From contig NZ_LODI01000005.1 of NCBI RefSeq assembly GCF_001468485.1, positions 45,190 through 109,189 on the forward strand: DNA of 64,000 nt, given 5' to 3'. The notes beneath the pieces are model-generated. The model did not search any database, was not told where the DNA came from, and saw only the letters and a program-made list of their open reading frames with translations. The position numbers and the translations under genes were made by a program. Positions 1 through 8,447 of the stretch are shown here, one piece after another. The DNA comes from Pseudoalteromonas sp. H71. GTDB lineage: Bacteria > Pseudomonadota > Gammaproteobacteria > Enterobacterales > Alteromonadaceae. Each line of letters begins with the position of its first letter. Position 1 is the stretch's first letter.

Positions 1-592
1 ATGAACGCACTGACCAAACTAAATCCATAATTTTTGGAATTGAACGTGGATCTTCCATCATGTATGTCATAATTTGACGTGTTATTGCTTCATATTCGCG
101 ATCAACTTTAGCATCTTCTTTGTGTACTTCAAATGCGCGTTGCACATCCATGCGTGCAAACGCATCAAGTACATCATGCAACATTTTTAGAACCTGACGA
201 CCCATATTTTCAATATTCACCAACAAATCTTGTTGATCTTTAGTGAAGGAATCAAGAGCCACTTTTGCAATACGCTCAGCTTCATCACCAATACGCTCTA
301 AGTCAGCAATGGTTTTTGCAATAGCAATCACCAAACGTAAATCGCTTGCCGCGGGCTGGCGACGCGCAATAATACGCGTACATTCTTCGTCAATACTCAC
401 TTCCATGGCATTAACTTTGTAGTCGTTTTGACGCACTTTTTCTGCAAGTTCTGCATCATTTGTGCTTACCGCATCAAGTGCACTACTTAGTTGCTGTTCA
501 ACTAATCCACCCATGCTTAGTACATGGTTACGAACATTTTCAAGCTCTTGATTAAAGCGGCCAGAAATATGCTTATTAATATTATGTTCCAT
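1..592 (-). CDS. phoU: PhoU, phosphate signalling/transport regulator (3' end cut by window edge)
   Basis: Read from the ATG at 592 leftwards, the frame stays open to the window edge and gives at least 197 residues starting MEHNINKHISGRFNQELENV. The protein is all-helical with the repeated acidic PhoU metal-site pattern (for example DLERIGDEAERIAK). PhoU proteins are cytoplasmic adaptors between the Pst transporter and the PhoR/PhoB two-component system, and they repress the Pho regulon when phosphate is plentiful. It is the last gene of the pstC-pstA-pstB-phoU operon, 46 nt after pstB. The C-terminal end, about 30-40 residues by the family's usual length, lies outside the window. Identification is firm. 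Confidence 0.95.
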   Translation of the reverse strand, partial: MEHNINKHISGRFNQELENVRNHVLSMGGLVEQQLSSALDAVSTNDAELAEKVRQNDYKVNAMEVSIDEECTRIIARRQPAASDLRLVIAIAKTIADLERIGDEAERIAKVALDSFTKDQQDLLVNIENMGRQVLKMLHDVLDAFARMDVQRAFEVHKEDAKVDREYEAITRQIMTYMMEDPRSIPKIMDLVWSVRS

Positions 593-638
593 AATTACCT
601 TCTCTCTAAATCTTGTACAACACAGTACTGTTAATTAT

Positions 639-1466
639 TTAGCCGTAACGACCTGTAATATAATCTTCAGTCTTTTTCTTCGTTGGTGTTGTAAATAAGG
701 TATTTGTATCTGAGTACTCAATCAGCTCACCCATGTACATAAAGGCTGTTTGGTCAGATACTCGCGCTGCTTGTTGCATGTTATGCGTAACAATAACAAC
801 GGTAAATTTGTTCTTTAAATCGTTAATTAACTCTTCAATAACTAAAGTAGAAATTGGATCAAGTGCCGACGTTGGTTCATCTAACAATAAAACCTCAGGC
901 TCTATCGCAATAGAACGAGCAATCACTAAACGCTGTTGCTGACCGCCTGATAAACCAAAGGCACTGTCGTGTAATCTATCTTTTACTTCATCCCATAAAG
1001 CTGCGCCACGTAATGACTGCTCTACTACTTCGTCTAACTTACGCTTTTCTTTAATGCCCTGTAAGCGTAGACCATAGACTACATTTTCATAAATCGATTT
1101 TGGAAATGGATTTGGGCGCTGAAACACCATTCCCACGTTACGGCGAAGCGCCGCAACATCTACATTTTTATCGTAAATATTTTGCCCATGAAGGAGTATT
1201 TCACCTTCAATTCGACAAATATCAACTAAGTCATTCATTCGGTTAATACAACGCAGTAATGTTGATTTACCACAACCAGATGGGCCGATAAACGCCGTTA
1301 CTTGGCCTTTTGGAATGTTCATATTAACTTTACTAAGCGCTTGTTTATCACCATAGTAAAGATCGAGATCTTTAATCTCTAACGCTTTTTGCTCGTCTGT
1401 TAAATTGTCTAAATCTAACTTCATGCCCAAATTGGCTTGGTTTACTTTTGGAGCGACTGTAATCAT
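639..1466 (-). CDS. pstB: Phosphate ABC transporter ATP-binding protein PstB
   Basis: This 275-residue ABC ATPase has Walker [10 protein letters not shown] at about residues 61-69, the family signature LSGGQQQRL at about 172-180, Walker B LLLDEPTS from about 193, and the switch histidine in VTHN near 228. The Q-loop region reads [16 protein letters not shown], typical of PstB. It powers high-affinity phosphate import through the PstC/PstA channel at the inner membrane. It is slightly longer than E. coli PstB because of an N-terminal extension of about 25 residues. It lies 27 nt downstream of pstA in the same operon. Very confident. Confidence 0.97.
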   Translation of the reverse strand: MITVAPKVNQANLGMKLDLDNLTDEQKALEIKDLDLYYGDKQALSKVNMNIPKGQVTAFIGPSGCGKSTLLRCINRMNDLVDICRIEGEILLHGQNIYDKNVDVAALRRNVGMVFQRPNPFPKSIYENVVYGLRLQGIKEKRKLDEVVEQSLRGAALWDEVKDRLHDSAFGLSGGQQQRLVIARSIAIEPEVLLLDEPTSALDPISTLVIEELINDLKNKFTVVIVTHNMQQAARVSDQTAFMYMGELIEYSDTNTLFTTPTKKKTEDYITGRYG

Positions 1467-1493
1467 GTTTGTTACCTATTAAATCTTTACTAA

Positions 1494-3143
1494 TTAGTGT
1501 TCAAGCGATCTGAATTTTTCACGTAAATGGTTACGTATACCAATGGCCGTTATATTGAGTGTAATGATAACCGACACAAGTAAAAATGCCGTTGCATATA
1601 CCAGCGGACGTGCCGCTTCAACATTCGGGCTTTGGAAGCCAACATCGTAAATATGAAAGCCTAAGTGCATGAACTTTCTGTCTAAGTGAAAATACGGAAA
1701 GTTGCCGTCTAGTGGTAACGTGGGTGCCATTTTAACAACACCTACCAACATCAGTGGCGCAACTTCGCCTGCTGCACGTGCAACAGCCAGTATTAAACCC
1801 GTCATAATTGCAGGGCTTGCCATTGGAATTACGATACGCCATAGGGTTTCAACTTTAGTTGCACCCAATGCCAACGAACCGTCACGCACAGTGCTTGGAA
1901 TACGTGATAAACCTTCTTCCGTAGATACAATAACAACGGGTAAAGTTAGTATTGCCAATGTTAATGCAGACCACATTACACCCGGTGTGCCAAATACTGG
2001 CGTTGGTGAAGACTCTGGGTAAAACAACTGGTCAATACTGCCACCAAGCATGTATACAAAAAAGCCTAAACCGAATACACCATAAACAATGGAAGGTACA
2101 CCCGCCAAGTTGATTACCGCGATACGAATCATTTTTGTGACCGCATTTTTAGCCGCGTATTCGTGCAAGTAAATAGCAGCAACAACACCAAACGGCGTAA
2201 CTATCACGGCCATCAACATAACCATAAATACAGTACCAAATATAGCAGGGAATACACCCCCTTCAGTATTTGCTTCGCGTGGATCGTCAGATACAAACTT
2301 GCCTAATTGACCAAAGTAATGACCTAGCTTTGCAAAAAAGCCCATGTCGTTCGGAAACCACACATCCAGTACTTGATACATTGGGATCGTGACTATTTCG
2401 CCGCGCATATCTTTTACCGTAACATGGTCGCGCTTAGCCTGTTTACGCAGTGCAAATAACTCTTTTTCAAGTTCGCCGTACTCTGCACGTAATTCTGCGC
2501 GCATTTTTGCAAGCTCTGCAACACGTTCATCTGTTAACTGGTTGTCAAGTAGGTAGCTTTTCTCTTTTAAACGTAGACGCTCAAGTTCATAGTTAATATG
2601 ACCTATATCGCCATTTTGTAAATCCAATGCTTCATCGTTTAAATCTACAGCACGCTCAACAAGGTCATATAAAGCATCAACTTTATCACCCTCTACTGGT
2701 TTACCATCTTTAAATACACTTTCTACATAGCCGTAAAAGTTACCATTTTTGCTACGTTCAAATACTGCAAGCGTAGCGGGTGTAGACTTTGCTTTTATGT
2801 CGGTTTCAAGTATCCAACGAAAATCTAAATCTACGTATTCACGGTTACCTGTTTTAATAAGTAAGCGTTCAAATTCTTCTTTATCAAATGCTGAAACATC
2901 AACACCTGTTGCTGCCAAACGCTCTTTAGGTACGAGTTCACGGTCGTAAACTTCACCAATAACGGTTTGCTTTGCAATTGAGCCTTCAAGCTCAAACTGT
3001 ACAACTTGAGAAGGCCAGAAAAAACTCAATCCCTTCCAGGCTATCATTGCTAATATACCTAAAACCGAAATCAAGCTGATGCTCACTGCACCGCCGGTCA
3101 TCCAAATCCAAGGAGAACCAGACTTAAACCACTGCTTTACCAT
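1494..3143 (-). CDS. pstA: Phosphate ABC transporter permease PstA with large soluble insertion
   Basis: Inner-membrane permease of the Pst phosphate importer. The C-terminal half is a normal PstA, with the ABC permease loop around IPSTVRDGSLALGATKVETL and about five membrane segments. Between the first membrane segment (about residues 15-40) and the permease core lies about 250 residues of soluble, partly coiled-coil sequence (Glu/Lys/Leu-rich around 185-240) not present in the roughly 296-residue E. coli protein. The frame can start at a GTG at 3158, directly after the pstC stop. The ATG at 3143 is preferred because a GGAG sits about 9 nt before it, giving 549 residues. It is tightly coupled to pstC. 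Confidence 0.93.
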   Translation of the reverse strand: MVKQWFKSGSPWIWMTGGAVSISLISVLGILAMIAWKGLSFFWPSQVVQFELEGSIAKQTVIGEVYDRELVPKERLAATGVDVSAFDKEEFERLLIKTGNREYVDLDFRWILETDIKAKSTPATLAVFERSKNGNFYGYVESVFKDGKPVEGDKVDALYDLVERAVDLNDEALDLQNGDIGHINYELERLRLKEKSYLLDNQLTDERVAELAKMRAELRAEYGELEKELFALRKQAKRDHVTVKDMRGEIVTIPMYQVLDVWFPNDMGFFAKLGHYFGQLGKFVSDDPREANTEGGVFPAIFGTVFMVMLMAVIVTPFGVVAAIYLHEYAAKNAVTKMIRIAVINLAGVPSIVYGVFGLGFFVYMLGGSIDQLFYPESSPTPVFGTPGVMWSALTLAILTLPVVIVSTEEGLSRIPSTVRDGSLALGATKVETLWRIVIPMASPAIMTGLILAVARAAGEVAPLMLVGVVKMAPTLPLDGNFPYFHLDRKFMHLGFHIYDVGFQSPNVEAARPLVYATAFLLVSVIITLNITAIGIRNHLREKFRSLEH

Positions 3144-3158
3144 GTCGTGTCTCTCCAC

Positions 3159-5393
3159 TTACATTGAGCTGTATTTTTCACGTAACTGCTGACGAACAAA
3201 CTCAGCTAACGTGTTAAATACAAAGGTGAATATGAATAGTACAAAGGCTGCTAAAAACAATATTCTGTAATGCGAGCTACCTACTTCTGATTCAGGCATT
3301 TCTACCGCAATATTAGCCGCCAGCGTTCTCATGCCTTGGAAAATACTCCAGTCCATAATCGGTGTGTTACCTGTTGCCATGAGTACAATCATGGTTTCGC
3401 CCACGGCACGGCCAAGGCCCATCATTACCGCAGAAAATATACCAGGGCTTGCAGTTAACAGCACAACACGAACTAGTGTTTGCCATTGAGTTGCACCCAA
3501 TGCTAGTGAACCATTTGATAAGTGCTTAGGTACGCTAAATACAGCGTCTTCCGCAATAGAGAAGATAGTAGGCACCACTGCAAAACCCATTGCTATACCG
3601 ACTACCAATGAATTACGTTGGTCAAATGTCATGCCTAACTCGTTTGTTAGATACTGACGTACATTCCCGTCAAACATCCACAGCTCTACTGTTTCGCTCA
3701 TCGCAAACGATAACCAACCAACCACTAATACAACAGGAATCAAAATAATTGAATGAGACCCTTCAGGTATTTTATGGCGAATACTCGCTGGTAATTTTGT
3801 CCAAGCAAGTGCTGAACCTAAAATACCCACAGGTAATAAAATGAGTAAGCCAACAATTGCAGGTAAGTGCTCTTCAATTAATGGGGCTAACCAAAGACCC
3901 GCTAAAAAGCCCAAAATAACAGTAGGAAGTGCTTCCATTATTTCAACGGTTGGCTTTACAACTTTACGTAACCCACTCGACATAAAATACGCAGTGTAAA
4001 TTGCCGACGAAATCGCAATAGGTACTGCAAATAGCATGGCGTAAAAAGCCGCTTTAATTGTACCGAACGAAATAGGTACAAGCGAAAACTTAGATTCAAA
4101 GTCATCACTTGCAGAAGTTGATTGCCAAATATATGCAGGCTCTGGGTAACCTTCGTACCATACTTCTTGCCATAACGCAGACCAGGTTACTTCAGGGTGC
4201 TCGTTGTGAACTTCTAATACCGTTAACTTGCCATCCGCTAAAATTAACGCTGCATTTGAGCGCGGTGCAATTGCAAAGTGTTTAATTTCGCCTTCACTTA
4301 CTTTACCTTGCCACAACTTAGCTTCGCTTGTTGTGTAGTAAACACCCAGCTCACCGTTACTACTAGTAGTGAAAAAAGTACGACGATAAAATTCTGTAAA
4401 TATATTTAATTTACTTTGTTTAGTTGTTTCAAACGCACGAATTTTTTGAAACTGACGGCCAATATCTGTGTTTACTTCAAACCACTGCGATACTTCGCCG
4501 TTATCGTTAGCAAGCATTAATGAGTTTGCACCCGCTAGTAACTGAGCCGACACTATATTAGCGCTTTCTTCATTAGCTGATAATAATTGAATTTGCTCTA
4601 CTTCACTTGGGTCGCGCGTGTCATAAACGTAAATTTGATTAGCTGAACGAATAAACGTACGTGTTGTATCTGGCGAAATTAAAAGCTCATCTACACGGCC
4701 TTCAATATCAAGCTCTGTTCTCTCAACAACCCACTCAACTTCACCCGTAAACATGTTTTCTTCGGCAACAAAACTGCTAAATAAAACACGCTTATCTGCG
4801 GTTAATGCAACAACCGCCGTTTTATCTTCATAATGAGTAAACGCAAAACGTTTAATTGCAGCGCCTTGAGCGTCAACTTCTAACGCCATTTCACCAAGGG
4901 GGTAATCAACTCGGGGCGTTAATTTACGTTCGTTATTTGGAAAGGTAACTAAAAACTTAGGTACAACCACCATCACAGTGCCGTTTTCTAAACCATATGC
5001 GTATTGGCCTTGAAACGGTGCGCTAGTTGCAAAGCTTGTTACTTCACTTGGAAGAGCAACATTAAGTGTTTTAAGTTTTTTACCAAAACGTGCTTTTTCT
5101 ACATTGTAAAAATCAACTTGGCCTTGCTGGCTAAGCAAATAAGCAACTTCGGTTTGCTCTTCAACACCTAAGCCAACGATTTGATCTGCGTTACTTACAG
5201 TGAAACTGTCGCGCTTTTCAACTTTAGCCGACTCAAAAATTGGCTGTACTACATAAAGAAGGTAGAAAAATATTAACAACAGCGCTATTAATACCATTAC
5301 TCCACCGGCGGTTATGCCAAATTTGGCAAACCTGTCTTTAAATAGACGGCTTCGATCCGTATTAAAAGACGGTTTATTCGGATTGGAAGTCAT
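3159..5393 (-). CDS. pstC: Phosphate ABC transporter permease PstC with large periplasmic domain
   Basis: First gene of the pst operon. One membrane segment lies at about residues 33-53. It is followed by about 370 residues of soluble, beta-rich sequence, presumably periplasmic. The PstC permease core follows, with the recognisable EALPTVILGFLAGLWLAP segment and the coupling loop LSNGSLALGATQWQTL. E. coli PstC is about 320 residues, so this 744-residue form is more than twice as long. The frame opens at TTG (5396); the ATG at 5393 is chosen because AAGG stands about 7 nt upstream. Transcription is probably from the Pho promoter at 5425-5458. No pstS is adjacent. Confidence 0.93.
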   Translation of the reverse strand: MTSNPNKPSFNTDRSRLFKDRFAKFGITAGGVMVLIALLLIFFYLLYVVQPIFESAKVEKRDSFTVSNADQIVGLGVEEQTEVAYLLSQQGQVDFYNVEKARFGKKLKTLNVALPSEVTSFATSAPFQGQYAYGLENGTVMVVVPKFLVTFPNNERKLTPRVDYPLGEMALEVDAQGAAIKRFAFTHYEDKTAVVALTADKRVLFSSFVAEENMFTGEVEWVVERTELDIEGRVDELLISPDTTRTFIRSANQIYVYDTRDPSEVEQIQLLSANEESANIVSAQLLAGANSLMLANDNGEVSQWFEVNTDIGRQFQKIRAFETTKQSKLNIFTEFYRRTFFTTSSNGELGVYYTTSEAKLWQGKVSEGEIKHFAIAPRSNAALILADGKLTVLEVHNEHPEVTWSALWQEVWYEGYPEPAYIWQSTSASDDFESKFSLVPISFGTIKAAFYAMLFAVPIAISSAIYTAYFMSSGLRKVVKPTVEIMEALPTVILGFLAGLWLAPLIEEHLPAIVGLLILLPVGILGSALAWTKLPASIRHKIPEGSHSIILIPVVLVVGWLSFAMSETVELWMFDGNVRQYLTNELGMTFDQRNSLVVGIAMGFAVVPTIFSIAEDAVFSVPKHLSNGSLALGATQWQTLVRVVLLTASPGIFSAVMMGLGRAVGETMIVLMATGNTPIMDWSIFQGMRTLAANIAVEMPESEVGSSHYRILFLAAFVLFIFTFVFNTLAEFVRQQLREKYSSM

Positions 5394-5424
5394 CAAAACA
5401 CCTTTAAATCTTAACGTTCCATAA

Positions 5425-5458
5425 ATTATATTTCATCAAGATGACAGTAATGTTACAA
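5425..5458 (-). promoter_or_regulatory. Pho-box promoter of the pst operon
   Basis: On the minus strand 5458-5441 reads TTGTAACATTACTGTCAT, a 7-4-7 Pho box whose second half (CTGTCAT) is a perfect match to the PhoB consensus. Exactly 10 nt later comes TATAAT (5430-5425), a consensus -10. This is the normal geometry of a PhoB-activated promoter, where the Pho box replaces the -35. The predicted start is about 20-25 nt upstream of pstC. The rest of the 364-nt gap (5459-5757) is AT-rich; I see no gene or convincing further signal in it except that it must hold the promoter of the rightward ACT-domain gene. Confidence 0.82.
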
Positions 5459-5757
5459 CGGTCATAATAAGCACTTTAATTAAAGGTATATCTAAGGTGG
5501 CATATATTATTGTATTAATTAAGATGAAAATAAGGTGTTTAACAGAGAAACTAAATAACAAAAATAATTGGACAAAGCATTTAACGAGGTTAATACTCAA
5601 ATGGTAAATTAAGGAATGCGCTTACCTTTTTCATTCACGTTAAATTAATCATTAGTACAATAAAATCATAAATTTATAATAGCGCGATAGCATCAAAACA
5701 TAACTTTATTTAATGCCTACGCATTTACATTCTTCAGGCTAAAGAGAGGCACAATTT

Positions 5758-6264
5758 ATGAAGCAGTTGGTAATAACTATTTTAGGAAAGGATCGTCCAG
5801 GCTTAGTAGAAGATATTTCATCGGTAGTTTTAAAAAATCATGGCAACTGGTTATGTAGTAATCTTAGCCATTTATTAGGTCATTTTGCAGGCATTATTCA
5901 GCTAGAAGTTGCCGAAGAGCATTTTCAGGAACTGCAAAATGCGCTGAGCGCTTTACCAAAACTTGAAGTACGTATTGAAGCTGGCAATACTGAAATCGAA
6001 CCTTCACCACGTGAACAAATCAATTTAGTTATCACAGGGAACGATCGCCCTGGTATTGTCCAAGAGCTTGCAAGCGTAATACGACACAAAGGGGCAAGCA
6101 TTACTCATTTAAATTCAAGACAACAAAGCGCTCCCAACTGGGGAGTCCCTATTTTTAGCGCTGTTGCAACTGTTGCCTTACCTAACGGAATGGATAAAGA
6201 CGAAGTTATTGATGCGCTTGAATCAATAACCAGCGACTTGATAGTAGATACAGAAGAAGCGTAA
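5758..6264 (+). CDS. GcvR-like protein with two ACT domains
   Basis: 168 residues with two consecutive ACT domains: about 3-75 (QLVITILGKDRPGLVEDIS) and about 86-165 (INLVITGNDRPGIVQELAS). Both carry the DRPG turn that marks the ligand-binding loop of ACT domains. This layout matches the GcvR family, glycine-responsive partners that antagonise GcvA in control of the glycine cleavage operon. There is no membrane segment or DNA-binding domain. The start follows AGAGAGG (about 6-8 nt upstream). It sits between the pst and ppk operons with no obvious functional link to phosphate. Family assignment is good; the exact regulatory target is inferred only. Confidence 0.8.
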   Translation: MKQLVITILGKDRPGLVEDISSVVLKNHGNWLCSNLSHLLGHFAGIIQLEVAEEHFQELQNALSALPKLEVRIEAGNTEIEPSPREQINLVITGNDRPGIVQELASVIRHKGASITHLNSRQQSAPNWGVPIFSAVATVALPNGMDKDEVIDALESITSDLIVDTEEA

Positions 6265-6274
6265 TTCTTATATT

Positions 6275-6296
6275 GCGTGTCATACAAGTGACACGC
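6275..6296. other. Inverted repeat after the ACT-domain gene
   Basis: GCGTGTCA and TGACACGC form a perfect 8-bp stem around a 6-nt loop, 10 nt after the stop of the upstream gene. There is no run of T after it, so it is a weak candidate for an intrinsic terminator. It contains another GTGTCAT half-site resembling a Pho-box half, and it abuts the Pho box of ppk, so it could also be part of an extended PhoB binding region. Confidence 0.5.
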
Positions 6297-6330
6297 ATGT
6301 CATTTTAATGTCATTAAATTGTTTTATATT
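6297..6330 (+). promoter_or_regulatory. Pho-box promoter of ppk-ppx
   Basis: ATGTCAT-TTTA-ATGTCAT at 6297-6314 is a perfect 7-nt direct repeat with 11-nt periodicity, the hallmark of a PhoB site. After exactly 10 nt follows TATATT (6325-6330), a good -10. The predicted transcription start is around 6337. The geometry is identical to the pst promoter in this window, pointing to joint induction of phosphate uptake and polyphosphate synthesis under phosphate starvation. Confidence 0.85.
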
Positions 6331-6359
6331 TCATTTAGCGTTAGATAATGGAATATACG

Positions 6360-8447
6360 ATGAATGCCCACATAGAACACACTCAAACTATTGAATACTT
6401 TGCCAAAGAGCTTAGTTGGCTGTCATTTAACGAGCGCGTACTGCAAGAGGCTAAAGACAAAAACAATCCAATAATTGAACGCATGCGCTTTTTAGGAATA
6501 TTTTCTAATAACCTTGATGAATTTTTTAGAGTGCGTGTTGCCGATGTTAAACGCCGTATTTTATTAAACAAACTCCCCGATGCTAACTTTGAAGAAGATG
6601 AAGCTTTATTAAGTCAAATTCAGCAAAAAGTATTGCAACTAGGCAAAAAATTTAACCTAATACATCAACAAATTTTAAACGATTTAACCACTCATAATAT
6701 CCATGTTGACCGCCCCGAAAAATTAACAGAGTTTCACCTCAATTGGCTAAAAACGTATTTTCATGACACAGTTTTACAGCATATATCGCCTATTTTACTT
6801 AATGAAAATAAAGATTACTCCGATTACATAAACGACACCATGACCTACTTGTTTATTGAAATGAGTGACGAAAAAAGCCACTACGCTATGCTTGAAGTAC
6901 CCACAGACCGTGTTCCTCGTTTTATTATATTACCGCCTGAAAAAACACGTCGTCGTAAAACTATTGTCATGCTTGATGATGTTATTTCATACTTTTTAAA
7001 TGATGTTTTTAGTAACTTTTTTCATTTTGATAAAATTCAAGGTCATGCAATAAAACTCACCAGAGATGCCGAATACAACTTAGACGACGAACTAGAAGAG
7101 GGCCTGCTAGATAAAATGTCGAAAGGACTCAAGCAACGTATTTATGCAGAGCCTGTACGCCTTGTTTACGACGAAAGCATGCCCGAAAGTATGTTAAAAG
7201 TGATGAAAAAACGTTTAAATGTGAGTCATCATGATGCGTTGATACCTGCAGGTCGCTACCGCAACTTTAGAGATTTTATTGCTTTTCCTAATGTCGGTCG
7301 CCAATACCTTGAAAACAAACCACTCCCAGCGATACAAAGTACTGCTTTTAATAAACATAGCAGTGTATTTGACGCAATAAGCGAGCAGGATATATTACTT
7401 TACTACCCATACCACACGTTTAATCATTTATTAGAATATGTTCGCCAAGCCGCATTTGATCCTATGGTAACGCAAATAAAAGTAAATATTTATCGTGTTG
7501 CGAGCAAGTCCCGGCTTATTTCTTTACTCATTAATGCCGCTAAAAACGACAAAAGCGTGACCGTAATGGTTGAGCTCAAAGCACGCTTTGATGAACAGAA
7601 CAATATTGAATGGGCTAAAGTACTGAGCAGCGCGGGAATAAAAGTTATTTTTGGTATACCTGCACTAAAAGTACATAGCAAACTGTGTGTTATTCACCGT
7701 AAAGAAAAAAACAAAATAGTTAAATATGCTCATATTGGTACCGGAAACTTTCATGAAAAAACAGCTAAAATTTATACCGACTTTAGCCTTTTCACTAAGC
7801 ATAACGGCATTTGTGAAGAGTGCGATAGCGTATTTAAATTTATAGAAAGCAGCTATAAACCCTTTAATTTTGAATATTTAATGATCTCCCCTGTCAATGC
7901 CCGCGACACATTACTTGATCTGATTGATAAAGAAATAAAGCATGTTGAAGATGGTTTTGCAGGAAGAATAACAATTAAAGTAAATAACTTAGTTGATAAG
8001 CAACTTGTAGATAAGCTTTATTATGCTGGTCGTCGTGGTGTAAAGATTCGAATTATTGTACGGGGTATGTGCTCATTAATATCTGGGGTGCCTCGCTTCA
8101 GCGAAAACATAAAGGTGATCAGTATTGTTGATCGCTTTTTAGAGCACCCTAGAGTCATGGTGTTTGGTAATAACGGTGACGATAAAGTATATATTTCGTC
8201 TGCCGACTGGATGACACGTAACCTTGATCAACGTGTTGAAGTAGGCGTGCCAATTTTAAATGATAAATTAAAACAACTCATTATCGATATTTTAGAGCTA
8301 CAATTTAAAGACCGTACCAAAGCTCGGCTAATCGATAGCGAGCAAAAAAACACCTATGTTAGGCGCGGTAACAGAAGAAAAATTCGCTCACAGATTGCAA
8401 TTTACGACCACCTAAAAAAATGGGAAAGTAACTATAATAATGAATAA
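6360..8447 (+). CDS. ppk: Polyphosphate kinase Ppk1
   Basis: Makes polyphosphate reversibly from the gamma-phosphate of ATP. It shows the N-terminal PPK1 signature (FAKELSWLSFNERVLQEA), and the two phospholipase-D-like catalytic domains contain the two essential histidines: the autophosphorylated His in LKVHSKLCVIHR (codon 7674-7676) and the second in FLEHPRVMVF. SSADWMTRNLDQRVEV is also diagnostic. Length is about 695 residues, normal for the family. The frame also has an ATG at 6348, but that would leave only about 11 nt after the predicted transcription start and has no ribosome site. The ATG at 6360 has GGAA about 6 nt before it. The ppx start overlaps its end by 8 nt. Confidence 0.97.
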   Translation: MNAHIEHTQTIEYFAKELSWLSFNERVLQEAKDKNNPIIERMRFLGIFSNNLDEFFRVRVADVKRRILLNKLPDANFEEDEALLSQIQQKVLQLGKKFNLIHQQILNDLTTHNIHVDRPEKLTEFHLNWLKTYFHDTVLQHISPILLNENKDYSDYINDTMTYLFIEMSDEKSHYAMLEVPTDRVPRFIILPPEKTRRRKTIVMLDDVISYFLNDVFSNFFHFDKIQGHAIKLTRDAEYNLDDELEEGLLDKMSKGLKQRIYAEPVRLVYDESMPESMLKVMKKRLNVSHHDALIPAGRYRNFRDFIAFPNVGRQYLENKPLPAIQSTAFNKHSSVFDAISEQDILLYYPYHTFNHLLEYVRQAAFDPMVTQIKVNIYRVASKSRLISLLINAAKNDKSVTVMVELKARFDEQNNIEWAKVLSSAGIKVIFGIPALKVHSKLCVIHRKEKNKIVKYAHIGTGNFHEKTAKIYTDFSLFTKHNGICEECDSVFKFIESSYKPFNFEYLMISPVNARDTLLDLIDKEIKHVEDGFAGRITIKVNNLVDKQLVDKLYYAGRRGVKIRIIVRGMCSLISGVPRFSENIKVISIVDRFLEHPRVMVFGNNGDDKVYISSADWMTRNLDQRVEVGVPILNDKLKQLIIDILELQFKDRTKARLIDSEQKNTYVRRGNRRKIRSQIAIYDHLKKWESNYNNE

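Noticed and set aside
5394..5757. A missing pstS gene between pstC and the ACT-domain gene.
   Set aside because: The gap is only 364 nt and contains no reading frame of the required size; pstS must be elsewhere in the genome, which this window cannot show.
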